A stretch of DNA of 64,000 bases, from assembly GCF_013377015.1 (NCBI RefSeq), contig NZ_JACABA010000001.1:1283912-1347911 (forward strand), read 5' to 3'. The position numbers were made by a program, and so were the translations under genes. This stretch comes from Rhodopseudomonas sp. (lineage in GTDB: Bacteria; Pseudomonadota; Alphaproteobacteria; Rhizobiales; Xanthobacteraceae). Within the stretch, counting starts at the first letter, position 1, and every line of letters starts with the position of its first letter. This document shows, in pieces, positions 19,070-31,873 of this stretch. Below the pieces are notes generated by a model, which did not search any database, had not been told where the DNA came from, and was given only the letters and a program-made list of their open reading frames with translations.

Positions 19070-20282
19070 GTCGGGTGTTTTCATTTACCGCGCCGTCGGT
19101 TTCGTCAGGCGCCTTGGTGCACTCGTAGTGTTACGCGAAAGATCCGCCGCGTCGATCGCATTGCTGCGAGAAACATTCGCTCTGCCGTTTTTGCGCTGCG
19201 AAAGCTTTTTCTCCGGTCGAAAAAACCGCTGCGGCACAGCCCCGGGTTGACCGCGCTGCACGCGCGACGACGTTTCGAAAATGCAACTGCGCAGAATCCC
19301 CATGCGTCTCGTCCGCCGGGAGTTACCCTGTTCGAATGCTCAGGAAAAAACGCGCGCTGCGAACCACTTATTGGCATAGCGAGGATCAGCGCTTTGAAAA
19401 AGCGGACGCGCCAGACTCAAAAGTAAACGAATTATGAATTTATTTTGGGCAATCGCAACGAATGTCACACGCCACCGGCGTTTCGAATCTGCGCTTAGAT
19501 TCAAAACCTTGTCGTTTGTCACAAAAACCGTCGACGGATCTCGCGTCGGCCAAGCGCAAATCTGAGCAGCAGCTGCAAAATCAATTCCGTTGCGGGAAGC
19601 AAGGCGTCGTGTATTTCTTAGATCGTTCGCGACGCCTTCGGTTCTTCAGATCAGCGCGGTTTGAGAATCTCGGGCGGACATGCAGATCGGCGGCGGTATG
19701 CATGTTGGCGGCGCTTTCCAATCGATGGTCGGGTTGCAACTCATAGCAATATGAGGCGGGTCGTGCTGTGCCAAATTTCTCCAGTGGGCGTTCGCATCGC
19801 GAACGGTTCCGAGAAGAGGGATGGTATATGCGATCTGCAAACCGCATCGCGGAACGCGCGGCTGCAGGACGAAACGAACGGGCGACATTCTAGGTGTGAC
19901 GACCTGAGCAGTTTCGATGCAAGACGCGGGCACAATTATCGAACGGGTTTGACGGCAGCTTGGCGCGAATGATTGCGGCGGGCGGGGGAGGTTTTATGCG
20001 CGACGAAATCACGATTTCAATCGATCGAACCGGATTGCGGACAGAGTTGTTTTCTTACTCTTCGGCGTGTTCGCCACCTCCCGAGCGAGTTCCGGACCGA
20101 CTGTCGAATACGCGCTGACCAGCGAAAGCCATCCTCGAGGTACTGATCTGTTCGCGGCGTTTCGCCGAGCCGACGATCTTTGCCTGATGGGTTCGCCAAT
20201 GGTCTCGCCGCGGCATCGATCGCAAGACGATCCAGCTGCTCCGACAAGCCGGAAAATTACTCAGTCTGAAAAGTTACCGAAG
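19070..20282. other. Long gene-free region upstream of dnaA with GANTC sites
   Basis: About 1.2 kb without a convincing gene on either strand. It is AT-richer than most of the window, especially near 19425-19450. Five GANTC (CcrM-type) sites lie at 19294, 19414, 19485, 19498 and 19665. I found no perfect TTATNCACA box, only two-mismatch relatives such as TTTGTCACA (19515-19523), so I do not call it oriC. It probably holds the dnaA promoter and a long leader. The ORF-track extension of dnaA to 20067 lies inside it and does not look coding. Confidence 0.6.
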
Positions 20283-21704
20283 ATGGCAAATATCGAACAG
20301 GATCGCTGGTCACGCGTGAAAGGCCGACTGCGCTCAAGCGTCGGAGAAGACGTCTATTCGAGCTGGTTCGCCCGGATGGATCTGGAGAGCGTGCAGCCCG
20401 AGAGCGTGCACCTTTCGGTGCCGACGCGCTTTCTGAAAAGCTGGATCCAGACGCATTACTCCGACAAGGTTCTGACCTGCTGGCAAGCCGAGATGCCGGA
20501 GGTCCATCGGATCGATCTGACCGTACGGACCGCGATGCGTTGCGCCGCGCCGGTCAAGGAGGCGCCAGCGCCCGTCGAGCAGCGCCGCGACGATGGCCGC
20601 CCCGCGCCGGAATTGCGCGCCACGGCGATCGCGCCGGTGTCAGCCAGTCATGACGCGCTCGGCGGTTCGCCGCTCGACCCGCGGCTGACCTTCGGCAGTT
20701 TCGTGATCGGCCGCTCCAACACGCTGGCGCACGCCGCGGCCCGACAGGTCGCCGAAGGCCGCCGCGGCGACGCGGTGATGTTTAACCCGCTTTACATCCA
20801 CGCCGGCGTCGGCCTCGGCAAGACCCATCTGCTGCAGGCGGTGACCTGGGCCGGCAATTCCGGCACCGAGCGCAAGGTGCTGTATCTGACCGCCGAGAAA
20901 TTCATGTACGGCTTCGTCGCCGCGCTGAAGACCCAGACCGCGCTTGCCTTCAAGGAAGCGCTGCGCGGCATCGACGTACTGGTGATCGACGATCTGCAGT
21001 TCCTGCAGGGCAAGACCACCCAGGCCGAATTCTGCCACACCCTGAATGCGCTGATCGACGCCGGTCGCCAGGTGGTGATCGCGGCGGATCGCCCGCCATC
21101 GGATCTCGAAAGCCTCGACGAGCGGGTGCGCTCGCGGCTGGCCGGCGGCCTGGTGGTCGAGATGGCCTCGCTCGGGGAAGAATTGCGGCTCGGAATCCTG
21201 AAATCACGGGTGCTGGCTGCGCGCGCGCATCACGCCAGTTTCGACGTCCCGGCGCCGGTGCTGGACTATCTCGCCCGCACCATCACCCATAATGGCCGCG
21301 ACCTCGAAGGTGCGATCAACCGCCTGTTGGCGCACTCAAAGCTGAACGCCCAGCCGGTGACGCTGGAAATGGCCGAACGCGAAGTGCGCGACCTGATCCG
21401 GCCGCAGGAGCCGAAGCGGATCAAGATCGAGGATATTCAGCGCGTCGTCGCCAGACAGTACAATGTCAGCCGCTCCGACCTGTTGTCGTCGCGCCGCACC
21501 GCCAATGTGGTGCGGCCACGGCAGGTGGCGATGTATTTGGCCAAGACTCTGACGCTGCGCTCATTGCCGGAAATCGGCCGCCGGTTCGGCGGCCGCGACC
21601 ACACCACGGTGCTGCACGCCGTACGCAAGATCGAGGCGCTGGTGGCCAAGGACGTGGCGCTATCCGACGAGGTGGAGCTGCTCAAGCGGCAACTCCAGGA
21701 ATAG
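20283..21704 (+). CDS. dnaA: Chromosomal replication initiator DnaA
   Basis: DnaA binds oriC and opens the duplex for helicase loading. I start it at ATG 20283 (473 residues), where the conserved N-terminus [20 protein letters not shown] begins; the track's 72-residue extension is not family-like. The AAA+ domain has Walker A GVGLGKTH and Walker [14 protein letters not shown]. Domain IV has the DNA-binding signature [15 protein letters not shown] near the C-terminus. The linker domain II carries Ala/Arg-rich low-complexity sequence. The GANTC cluster upstream suggests methylation-linked cell-cycle control as in Caulobacter, but that is inference. Confidence 0.98.
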   Translation: MANIEQDRWSRVKGRLRSSVGEDVYSSWFARMDLESVQPESVHLSVPTRFLKSWIQTHYSDKVLTCWQAEMPEVHRIDLTVRTAMRCAAPVKEAPAPVEQRRDDGRPAPELRATAIAPVSASHDALGGSPLDPRLTFGSFVIGRSNTLAHAAARQVAEGRRGDAVMFNPLYIHAGVGLGKTHLLQAVTWAGNSGTERKVLYLTAEKFMYGFVAALKTQTALAFKEALRGIDVLVIDDLQFLQGKTTQAEFCHTLNALIDAGRQVVIAADRPPSDLESLDERVRSRLAGGLVVEMASLGEELRLGILKSRVLAARAHHASFDVPAPVLDYLARTITHNGRDLEGAINRLLAHSKLNAQPVTLEMAEREVRDLIRPQEPKRIKIEDIQRVVARQYNVSRSDLLSSRRTANVVRPRQVAMYLAKTLTLRSLPEIGRRFGGRDHTTVLHAVRKIEALVAKDVALSDEVELLKRQLQE

Positions 21705-21923
21705 CCTTGGACAGTTGCGCCGGACCGCGCCACCTCCGGCTAAAATGCGGGGAAATTCGCCTCTGGCCGGTGCGGCGCACTTGCGTCCGCCGGCCATCCA
21801 CGCCACCTTGCGAACCCCCGCGGGTTTGAGCAAAGTCCACGGGGCCTCAATCGCCGCGGCGCCGCTTCCGGCCGCCGGGCATTTCCATCCCATGATGTGG
21901 ATTCGGATCAGGCGGATTTTGCA

Positions 21924-23042
21924 ATGAAGGTCACCGTCGAACGCGCGCAACTCTTGAAGTCGCTGGGCCACGTTCATCGCGTGGTCGAGCGCCGCAACAC
22001 CATACCGATCCTCGGCAACGTTCTATTGCGCGCCGAGAATGCCCGGCTGTCGCTGAAGGCCACTGACCTCGACCTCGAGGTCACCGAGACGCTGCCGGCC
22101 GAAGTCGCGACCGGCGGCTCGACCACGGTGCCGGCGCATATGTTCTACGACATCGTCCGCAAACTGCCGGATGGCTCGCAGATCGTGCTGGAAGGCGACG
22201 GCGACCGCTCGGTGCTGGCGATCCGCGCCGGGCGCTCGCGCTTCACGCTGCAGACCCTGCCGGAGAACGATTTCCCCGATCTCGCCGCCGGCGAGATGAC
22301 GCACTCCTTCACGCTGGCGGCTGCCGACGTGAAACGGCTGATCGACCGCACCCAGTTCGCGATCTCCACCGAGGAGACCCGCTACTATTTGAACGGCATC
22401 TATCTGCACAGCGCCGGCAGCGCAAAGTCCGCGACGCTGCGCGCGGTCGCCACCGACGGCCATCGCCTGGCGCAGATCGATCTGCCGCTGCCGAAGGGCG
22501 CGGAGGGTATGCCCGGCGTGATCGTGCCGCGCAAGACCGTCGGCGAAGTGCAGCGGCTGATCGAGGATGCCGAGGCCGAAGTCGGGATCGAGCTGTCGGT
22601 CGGCAAGATCCGCTTCAGCATCGGCGACGTGGTGCTGACCTCGAAGCTGATCGACGGCACCTTCCCGGACTACGGCCGGGTGATCCCGCAGAACAACGAT
22701 AAGGAACTGATCGTCGACAAAAAGGATTTCGAGGCCGCGGTCGATCGCGTCTCGACGATCTCCAGCGAGCGCGGCCGCGCCGTGAAACTGGCATTGAGCC
22801 CGGGCAAGCTGGTGCTGTCGGTAACCAATCCGGATTCCGGCAGCGCCACCGAGGAGCTCGAAGTCGAATATGCCTCCGACGCGCTCGATATCGGCTTCAA
22901 CTCGCGCTACCTGTTGGACATCGCAGCTCAGATCGAGGGCGAAGTGGCGGTACTGAAACTAGCCGACCCCGGCTCGCCGACCCTGGTGCAGGACCGCGAC
23001 GCCAAGGGCGCGCTCTACGTGCTGATGCCGATGCGGGTGTAG
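21924..23042 (+). CDS. dnaN: DNA polymerase III beta sliding clamp
   Basis: The beta clamp encircles DNA and tethers polymerase III and repair factors. The start is ATG 21924 (372 residues, MKVTVERAQLLKSLGHVHRVVERRNTIPILGN); the track start nine codons earlier is not conserved-looking. The three clamp domains are full length and the protein ends in the family C-terminus ALYVLMPMRV. It lies 219 bases downstream of dnaA in the usual order, followed by a cruciform-type repeat and recF. Confidence 0.98.
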   Translation: MKVTVERAQLLKSLGHVHRVVERRNTIPILGNVLLRAENARLSLKATDLDLEVTETLPAEVATGGSTTVPAHMFYDIVRKLPDGSQIVLEGDGDRSVLAIRAGRSRFTLQTLPENDFPDLAAGEMTHSFTLAAADVKRLIDRTQFAISTEETRYYLNGIYLHSAGSAKSATLRAVATDGHRLAQIDLPLPKGAEGMPGVIVPRKTVGEVQRLIEDAEAEVGIELSVGKIRFSIGDVVLTSKLIDGTFPDYGRVIPQNNDKELIVDKKDFEAAVDRVSTISSERGRAVKLALSPGKLVLSVTNPDSGSATEELEVEYASDALDIGFNSRYLLDIAAQIEGEVAVLKLADPGSPTLVQDRDAKGALYVLMPMRV

Positions 23043-23054
23043 GGCGTCTACATC

Positions 23055-23167
23055 ATTCCGTCGTCGCCCGGCTTGACCGGGCGACCCAGTATTCCAGAGC
23101 GCTTCGGCCTGGCAATGTTGCTCTGGAATACTGGGCCCTCCGCTTTCGCGGAGGGTGACGTCGGAAT
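23055..23167. repeat. Cruciform-type palindromic repeat between dnaN and recF
   Basis: A perfect 15-bp inverted repeat, CCCAGTATTCCAGAG (23085-23099) and CTCTGGAATACTGGG (23121-23135), is flanked by two smaller hairpins, GCCCGGCTTGACCGGGC on the left and CCCTCCGCTTTCGCGGAGGG on the right. The ends ATTCCGTCGTC and GACGTCGGAAT also match. This is a complete copy of a dispersed repeat type known from Bradyrhizobiaceae; the family name is from memory. Confidence 0.8.
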
Positions 23168-23211
23168 GTCCCGCGGCTCATTGCGACGACATTAGCAAAG
23201 CCCCCGCGCCC

Positions 23212-24348
23212 ATGACCGCCTCCCGCATCCATCGCCTGACGCTGACGCACTTCCGCAATTATCGCGCGGCGACGCTGCAAACCCGCGGCGACATCGTCGT
23301 GCTGGTCGGACCGAACGGCGCCGGCAAGACCAATTGCCTGGAGGCGATCTCGTTTCTGTCGCCGGGCCGCGGCTTGCGTCGCGCCACGCTCGACGATGTC
23401 GCCGACAACCAGGGCGACGGCTCCTGGGCGGTGTCGGCCGAAGTCGAGGGCGCGCTCGGCCTGGCCACGCTCGGCACCGGGATCGATCCGCCTCAGCCCG
23501 ACGCCGCGACCACCCGGCGCTGCCGGATCGACCGCGAAAACGTCGGCTCCGCGGCGGCATTCGGCGACCATCTGCGGATGGTGTGGCTGACGCCGTCGAT
23601 GGACGGCTTGTTCATGGGCGCCGCCTCGGAGCGGCGGCGGTTTTTCGATCGCCTGGTGCTGGCGATCGACAGCCAGCATTCCTCTCGCGTCTCGGCGCTC
23701 GATCGCAGCCTGCGCTCGCGCAACCGGCTGCTGGAAGAACGCAATGCCGACTCGCACTGGCTCGATGCGATCGAACGCGAGACCGCGGAGCTCGCGGTCG
23801 CGGTCGCGGCGATGCGCGGCCAGACCGCGACAAGGCTTGCGGCCGCGCTGCACGCACGCGGCGCCGCGTCGGCCTTCCCGTCGGCCCTGATCATGCTCGA
23901 CGGCTGGATGGAAAGTGCGCTGATCAGCGAGCCGGCCACCGCGGTGGAGGATCGCTACCGCCAGATCCTGCGTGACAATCGCGGCCGCGACGCCGCCGCC
24001 GGCCGCACGCTGGACGGCCCGCATCTGACCGACCTGCAGGTGGTCTACGCGCCGAAGGCGATGCCGGCGCGCGACGCCTCCACCGGCGAGCAGAAGGCGC
24101 TGCTGATCGGTTTGGTCTTGGCGCATGCGCATCTGGTCGCGGAGATGACCGGCATCGCTCCGCTGCTGCTGCTCGACGAGGTGGTCGCGCATCTCGACCC
24201 AATGCGCCGCGTCGCGCTGTTCGGCGAACTCACAAACCTCGGCGCTCAGGTCTGGATGACCGGCGCCGATCCCGCGGCGTTCAAGGATGTTGGCCCCGGC
24301 AGCGAAATTTTCGAGGTCGAGTCAGGGCGGATCTCGCAGCGCGAGTGA
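23212..24348 (+). CDS. recF: DNA replication and repair protein RecF
   Basis: RecF is an SMC-like ATPase that helps load RecA at gaps. I start it at ATG 23212 (378 residues, MTASRIHRLTLTHFRNYRAATL), since the upstream extension lies in the repeat. Walker A is GPNGAGKTNCLEAIS. The ABC-type signature lies in the region DASTGEQKALLIGLVLAHA, and Walker B is PLLLLDEVVAHLD. The order dnaA-dnaN-recF-gyrB is standard. Confidence 0.97.
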   Translation: MTASRIHRLTLTHFRNYRAATLQTRGDIVVLVGPNGAGKTNCLEAISFLSPGRGLRRATLDDVADNQGDGSWAVSAEVEGALGLATLGTGIDPPQPDAATTRRCRIDRENVGSAAAFGDHLRMVWLTPSMDGLFMGAASERRRFFDRLVLAIDSQHSSRVSALDRSLRSRNRLLEERNADSHWLDAIERETAELAVAVAAMRGQTATRLAAALHARGAASAFPSALIMLDGWMESALISEPATAVEDRYRQILRDNRGRDAAAGRTLDGPHLTDLQVVYAPKAMPARDASTGEQKALLIGLVLAHAHLVAEMTGIAPLLLLDEVVAHLDPMRRVALFGELTNLGAQVWMTGADPAAFKDVGPGSEIFEVESGRISQRE

Positions 24349-24475
24349 GCCGAATTTCACGGCCTCGAAATGGCCTTTTGCTGCCTTGAAAAACGGCCAA
24401 AAAACCCCATTTATTCAATGCGTTGTGAAGCTCGACTTTGCGCTAGGCGCAAGTCTCCTTTCATGGCACAAATGA

Positions 24476-27602
<3,127 letters not shown>

Positions 27603-27618
27603 CACCGGCAACTGAGGG

Positions 27619-28128
27619 TCACGCCGCTTCCATCGCCGGCACCGGCAGCGCGGTCACCGATTTGATTTTCTCCATCGCAAAGCGCGAGGTGACGTTCTTC
27701 AGCGCTACCGCGCCGATCAGCTTCTTGTAGAAAATATCGTAGGCCCGCATGTCGGCGACCACGACGCGCAGCATGTAGTCGACGTCTCCGGCCATGCGGT
27801 AGAACTCGATCACTTCGGGCATCGCGCTCACCGCGTCGGCGAATTTCTTCAGCCAGGCCTCGGAATGATCGCCGCTCTCGATCGAGACGAACACCGATAG
27901 CCCCAGCCCGATCTTGTTCTGATCGACCAGCGCGACCCGACGCATGATGATACCGTCGGCTTCCAGCCGCTGGATTCGCTTCCAGCACGGCGTCGACGAC
28001 AGCCCGACGCGGTCGCCGATCTCGGCGACCGACAGCGAGGCGTCCTGTTGCAGCACGGTCAAAATCTTGCGGTCGATGGCGTCGATTCGGCGGATCGATT
28101 CAATCGCCGGGATGGCAAGGTCGGTCAT
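27619..28128 (-). CDS. Lrp/AsnC-family transcriptional regulator
   Basis: The start ATG 28128 (169 residues) is chosen because MTDLAIPAIESIRRIDAIDRKIL begins the family-like sequence; the 264-residue track ORF adds unrelated upstream bases. The N-terminal helix-turn-helix is DASLSVAEIGDRVGLSSTPCWKRIQRLEADGII. The C-terminal part (FVSIESGDHSEAWLKKF, GDVDYMLRVVV) is the RAM ligand-binding and oligomerisation domain. These proteins usually sense amino acids and control nearby transport or metabolism. Here the adjacent co-directional gene encodes an unknown membrane protein, a plausible target. Confidence 0.93.
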   Translation of the reverse strand: MTDLAIPAIESIRRIDAIDRKILTVLQQDASLSVAEIGDRVGLSSTPCWKRIQRLEADGIIMRRVALVDQNKIGLGLSVFVSIESGDHSEAWLKKFADAVSAMPEVIEFYRMAGDVDYMLRVVVADMRAYDIFYKKLIGAVALKNVTSRFAMEKIKSVTALPVPAMEAA

Positions 28129-28270
28129 GCGAAAGAACTTTCTTCCAAATTGGATGCTGTTGCGCACCATATCTGGAAAATTCTTTCTCGCAAACTGGAT
28201 TTTGACTGGAATAGGGGTCCGAAAGTCGAGCGGGGCTCTGCCCGACCGCGGCGGGCCGCCGGCCCATTCG

Positions 28271-28492
28271 TCAGGCGGTTTGCAGCCGCGACGAGCGCTC
28301 GCCGACCCGCGTGGTCGCGAGCTCCGCGGCATGGCGGATGGCGGCCTTCTGCGCCTCGCCTGGCGAGCTGAAGCCGCGTCCGTCGAGGCCGTTGAAATCA
28401 TGCGTCGCTGCATGAAAACGGAAGAAGCGGCCGTCGCGCACCACGATCCCGGCGGCCTGCGATTTCACTTCGATGATGAATGCATGTGACAT
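28271..28492 (-). CDS. Small conserved hypothetical protein
   Basis: Function unknown. I start it at ATG 28492 (73 residues, MSHAFIIEVKSQAAGIVVRDGRFFRFHAATHDF); the track ORF starts 29 codons earlier. It reads like a compact alpha/beta protein, with two strands (AFIIEVKSQAAGIVV, GRFFRFHAA) and a helix (SPGEAQKAAIRHAAEL). I recall similar short proteins in Bradyrhizobiaceae but no characterised member. It is upstream of, and co-directional with, the Lrp regulator gene (142 bases apart). Confidence 0.65.
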   Translation of the reverse strand: MSHAFIIEVKSQAAGIVVRDGRFFRFHAATHDFNGLDGRGFSSPGEAQKAAIRHAAELATTRVGERSSRLQTA

Positions 28493-28948
28493 GGCGATCC
28501 CGTCGCCTGGCTGATAGCCGGCGCCTGTATCAGTTCGATGAAAGAGAGCTGAAGGTTTTGCTGTGGCCCGCGGCGTCAACAGCAGGACATCGGCGGGAAC
28601 ATCGGCTGCAAGCGCCTCAGCGCGCGCCAGATTCGGATCGACAATCTTCTTACCGACATAGACAGCCCCCGCCCGGACGGCAATGCGACCTCGTCGCTCG
28701 CCGCCGCCTCGGCCGTTCGCGTGTCAGCATCACCATCCGCGATCGGCCGCATGCCGCTATCTCGTTCGATCCCACGACCGGAGTCAATTGTGCCCGGAAA
28801 ATAAGCCGATCCTTCCCCAGCCGACAGCGGGAGCGAAACGGCGTCATCCCGGCGCGCGACCGCCGCGAAATCATATGCTGCGAGGCCGGCGCGCAAACCG
28901 CCCTGCAAATCTTCACTCGGCCTGTCGGTGAGTCGGAGCGCGGTCACG
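28493..28948. other. Spacer between small hypothetical gene and ccoS, no clear gene
   Basis: About 455 bases at the 3' end of the fix operon. ORFs run through it in several frames. One (minus, 28576-28947, 123 codons) would start with a GTG one base after the ccoS stop, but its product shows no recognisable domain or believable secondary structure. It may be a decayed gene or plain spacer. I see no clear terminator for the operon here. Confidence 0.4.
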
Positions 28949-29137
28949 TTAGCCTCGTTCGATCTGCGGCGGCGTCGGAGCCGGCGGCAGCGGCGGTAGA
29001 TCGTCGTCGGCGATCGCGCGCCAGGCGGCGCCTTCGAGATCGTCGTACTGGCCGGTCTTCAGCGACCACAGAAATGCCAGCAGGCCCAGCAGTCCGAGCG
29101 CCAGCGCCAGCGGAACGAGAATGACCATCACTTCCAT
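28949..29137 (-). CDS. ccoS: cbb3 oxidase maturation protein CcoS/FixS
   Basis: CcoS is a short single-span protein needed to insert the heme and copper cofactors into CcoN. The 62-residue product starts MEVMVILVPLALALGLLGLLAFLWSLKTGQYDDLEGAAWRAI; the helix followed by the acidic GQYDDLEG pattern is diagnostic. The C-terminal tail is Pro-rich. Its ATG shares a base with the ccoI stop (TGATG), so translation is coupled. The track ORF includes upstream bases. Confidence 0.93.
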   Translation of the reverse strand: MEVMVILVPLALALGLLGLLAFLWSLKTGQYDDLEGAAWRAIADDDLPPLPPAPTPPQIERG

Positions 29138-31323
29138 CAGGTAAATCCCCGACGGACTCGGCGGGCCCGCATTGCATTCAGCATCACCAGCAGCGACGAG
29201 CCCGACATCGCCAGCGCCGCGATCAGCGGCGTCGCGAGGCCAACAATCGCGATCGGCACGGCTAGGATGTTGTAGCCCACCGCCAGCCACAGATTCTCCC
29301 GCATCAGGCTCATCGCCTTGCGGGAGTAATCCACGGCGGCCAACACCGGCGCCAGCTCCTTGCCGAGAAACACCAGATCGGCGGTGGCCTGGCTGAGATG
29401 GGTGGCGCTGATCGGCGACATCGACACGGTGGCGGCGGCGAGCGACGGCGCGTCGTTCATGCCGTCGCCGACCATCATCACCTTGCGGCCCTGCCGCTTC
29501 AGATCCTCGATATGGGCGATCTTGTCAGCCGGCGTCACGCCGGCGCGCCATACCGTGACGCCCAGCGATTCGGCGGCGTGGCGTACCGCGGCTTCGCGAT
29601 CGCCGGACAGCAATTCGATGCTGATGCCGCGGCTGCGCAGCGCGGCGATCGCCGCGGCGGCATCCGGCCGCAGCAATTGCCGGACCGCGAAGACGTAGCG
29701 CTCCTGGCCACGGCTGAAGGCGACCACCGAGACCTCCGGGTCCTGGCCGAGGATTTCACTGGCCTGACGCTCCGCATCGCAGAATACCGGGCTGCCGAGC
29801 CGCAGCTCGACCCCGTCGACGATGGCGCGAACGCCGTGGCCGGGTTGTTCCACCACGTCGCGCAGCGGCGCCTTGGCCTGCGCGGCGCGCGCGACCGCCG
29901 CGGCGACCGGATGATGACTGGCGAGCGCGAGGCGTCCGGCGAGTTGAAACACCTCCTCGGGCACGCTGGCGGCGTTGACCACGTCGAGCTCCGGCAAGGT
30001 CAGGGTTCCGGTCTTGTCGAACACGATGGTGTCGACCCCGGCGGCGCGCTCGATCGCGTCGCCGGAATTGAGCAGCACCCCGGCTCGGAACATCGCGCCC
30101 GCCGCGACGGTCTGTACCGCGGGGATCGCCAGCCCGAGTGCGCAGGGACAGGTGATAATCAGCACCGCGATCGCGGTGACGATGGCGTCGTGCCAGCCGG
30201 CGCCAAGCGCTACCCAGCCCAGCATGGTGAGCAGCGCGGTGGCGTGCACCACCGGCGCATAGAGCCGCGAGGCGCGGTCGGCGAGCTTGACGTAGCGCGA
30301 GCGCGCCTGCAGCGCATGCTCGAGCAGCCGGGTGATTTCCGCCAGTAGGGTGCCTTCGGCCGCCGCCGACACCCGCACCCGCAGCGTGCCGGACATGTTC
30401 AGCGTGCCGGCATAGACCTGGGTGCCGCGCTCGGCATGGACATGCAGGGTCTCGCCGGTGATCAGGCTCTGGTCGATCTCGGAGCGCCCTTCGATCACGA
30501 TGCCGTCGACCGCGCAGCGTTCGCCCGGCCGCAGCAGCACGATGTCGCCGGCCCGGATCGCTGCGATCGGCACTTCGCTGATCTCCTCCGGGCTGACGAA
30601 TTTGGTCGCGGTCTCGGCCTTTAGGGCCGCGAGATTGCCGGCGACCGCGCGGGTGCGCTGGCGCATTTTTTGATCGAGAAAGCGCCCGGCCAGCAGGAAG
30701 GTCAGCAGCATGACGGCGGCGTCGAAATAGGCATGCTCGGCGTGGTTAATGGTTTCGACCAGCGACATGCCGAGCGCCAGGATCACCCCGATGGTGATCG
30801 GCACGTCCATATTGACGCTACGAACGCGCAACGCCTGCCACGCCGACTGGAAGAACGGCTGGCCCGCATAGGCGGCGCAAGGCAGCGCCACCAGCGCGGA
30901 CAGCCAGTGGAAGAAGTCGCGGGTCACCGGCGTCATGTCGGAGCCGGCCCATACCCCCACCGACAGCATCATCACGTTCATCGCGCCGAACGCCGCGACG
31001 CCAAGGCAGCGCAGCAGGAACTTCGAGCGCTCGATCTCCATCGATTCGACGCGCAGCGGTTCGAACGGATAGGCCTTGTAGCCGAGCTCGGCGAGGCGAT
31101 CGATGAACTGCGCCGGCTCCAGCACGCCCGGCTTCCACTCGATGGCGAGGCGGCGATCGGTCAGATTAACACGCGCCAGCGTGACATCGGGGATCGCCGA
31201 CAGGCCGCGCTCGATCTTCGACATGCAGCCAGCGCAATTGACGCCTTCGACCGCCAGGTCGATGTGGGAGATCCCGGAATCCAGTTCCTTGACGTAGTGG
31301 GAGAAATCCCGCGTCAACAACAT
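29137..31323 (-). CDS. ccoI: Copper-translocating P-type ATPase CcoI/FixI
   Basis: CcoI exports copper across the inner membrane for assembly of the CuB centre of cbb3 oxidase. The start ATG 31323 (728 residues) has AAGAGGAA upstream. An N-terminal metal-binding domain has GVNCAGCMSKIE. The membrane motif is TCPCALGLAIPAV (CPC), the phosphorylation site is VFDKTGTLTLPEL, and the hinge is GDGMNDAPSLAAA. It lies 28 bases after ccoH/fixH and overlaps ccoS. All the core motifs I can check look intact. Confidence 0.95.
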   Translation of the reverse strand: MLLTRDFSHYVKELDSGISHIDLAVEGVNCAGCMSKIERGLSAIPDVTLARVNLTDRRLAIEWKPGVLEPAQFIDRLAELGYKAYPFEPLRVESMEIERSKFLLRCLGVAAFGAMNVMMLSVGVWAGSDMTPVTRDFFHWLSALVALPCAAYAGQPFFQSAWQALRVRSVNMDVPITIGVILALGMSLVETINHAEHAYFDAAVMLLTFLLAGRFLDQKMRQRTRAVAGNLAALKAETATKFVSPEEISEVPIAAIRAGDIVLLRPGERCAVDGIVIEGRSEIDQSLITGETLHVHAERGTQVYAGTLNMSGTLRVRVSAAAEGTLLAEITRLLEHALQARSRYVKLADRASRLYAPVVHATALLTMLGWVALGAGWHDAIVTAIAVLIITCPCALGLAIPAVQTVAAGAMFRAGVLLNSGDAIERAAGVDTIVFDKTGTLTLPELDVVNAASVPEEVFQLAGRLALASHHPVAAAVARAAQAKAPLRDVVEQPGHGVRAIVDGVELRLGSPVFCDAERQASEILGQDPEVSVVAFSRGQERYVFAVRQLLRPDAAAAIAALRSRGISIELLSGDREAAVRHAAESLGVTVWRAGVTPADKIAHIEDLKRQGRKVMMVGDGMNDAPSLAAATVSMSPISATHLSQATADLVFLGKELAPVLAAVDYSRKAMSLMRENLWLAVGYNILAVPIAIVGLATPLIAALAMSGSSLLVMLNAMRARRVRRGFT

Positions 31324-31351
31324 GCGCCGTTCCTCTTCACGCAACAGTCGA

Positions 31352-31852
31352 TCAGTTCAGCATCAGGCGGTTCTTCGACAGGAACATCCGGATTCCGGCC
31401 TGGTCGCCCTCGAGCACAAGGTCCCATAGTCCGGCGCCGACGCCCGCAGCGTTTCCCCGGTAAATTCCACTGTCCACTTCGGCCAAGGCGACTTCCAAGT
31501 CGGCGCGCTTGTCGGCGGGCCGCTCGAGACGGCCGAAGAACTTCAACCCCTGTAGCGGCGCGCCGTTCTTGTCGCGCGCCTCGACCCGCAACAGCGCGGA
31601 CCCGTCGGACCGGCGCTCGACCTTAGCGTCGACGTTCCAGGCACGTTGGGTTTGCTCGCGCGCCGCCGCGATCTCGCCTTCATAAGCGATGCTCGCCGCA
31701 TAGGGGCTGTCCACCTCGGTGCCGGGCAGGGTTCTGATCGCGAGCGTCATCATCAGCAGGTTGACGCCGATCACCAGGCCGAAAAACCCGAGCAGCGACG
31801 CGAGAACAACTCGCCCTGTCAAAGGCCTTGGCGTGGAGGCTTGGTTGCTCAT
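31352..31852 (-). CDS. ccoH: cbb3 oxidase assembly protein CcoH/FixH
   Basis: FixH is a single-pass membrane protein needed for stable cbb3 oxidase. The 166-residue product has one helix near the N-terminus (VVLASLLGFFGLVIGVNLLMMTLAI) followed by a periplasmic part with the family pattern SPYAASIAYEGEIAAAREQ and ARDKNGAPLQGLKFFGRLERPADKRAD. It lies 21 bases after fixG and 28 before fixI in the usual GHIS order. Confidence 0.92.
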   Translation of the reverse strand: MSNQASTPRPLTGRVVLASLLGFFGLVIGVNLLMMTLAIRTLPGTEVDSPYAASIAYEGEIAAAREQTQRAWNVDAKVERRSDGSALLRVEARDKNGAPLQGLKFFGRLERPADKRADLEVALAEVDSGIYRGNAAGVGAGLWDLVLEGDQAGIRMFLSKNRLMLN

Positions 31853-31873
31853 GAGTCGGCTCCGTTATCGAAT

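Noticed and set aside
19018-20282. A chromosomal origin (oriC) upstream of dnaA
   Set aside because: Location is suggestive, but no TTATNCACA box was found on either strand; only two-mismatch relatives occur, such as TTTGTCACA. Origins in alphaproteobacteria often lie away from dnaA. Called gene-free regulatory sequence only.
20067-20282. N-terminal extension of dnaA in the ORF track
   Set aside because: The conserved DnaA N-terminus begins at ATG 20283; the extra 72 residues resemble no DnaA family sequence.
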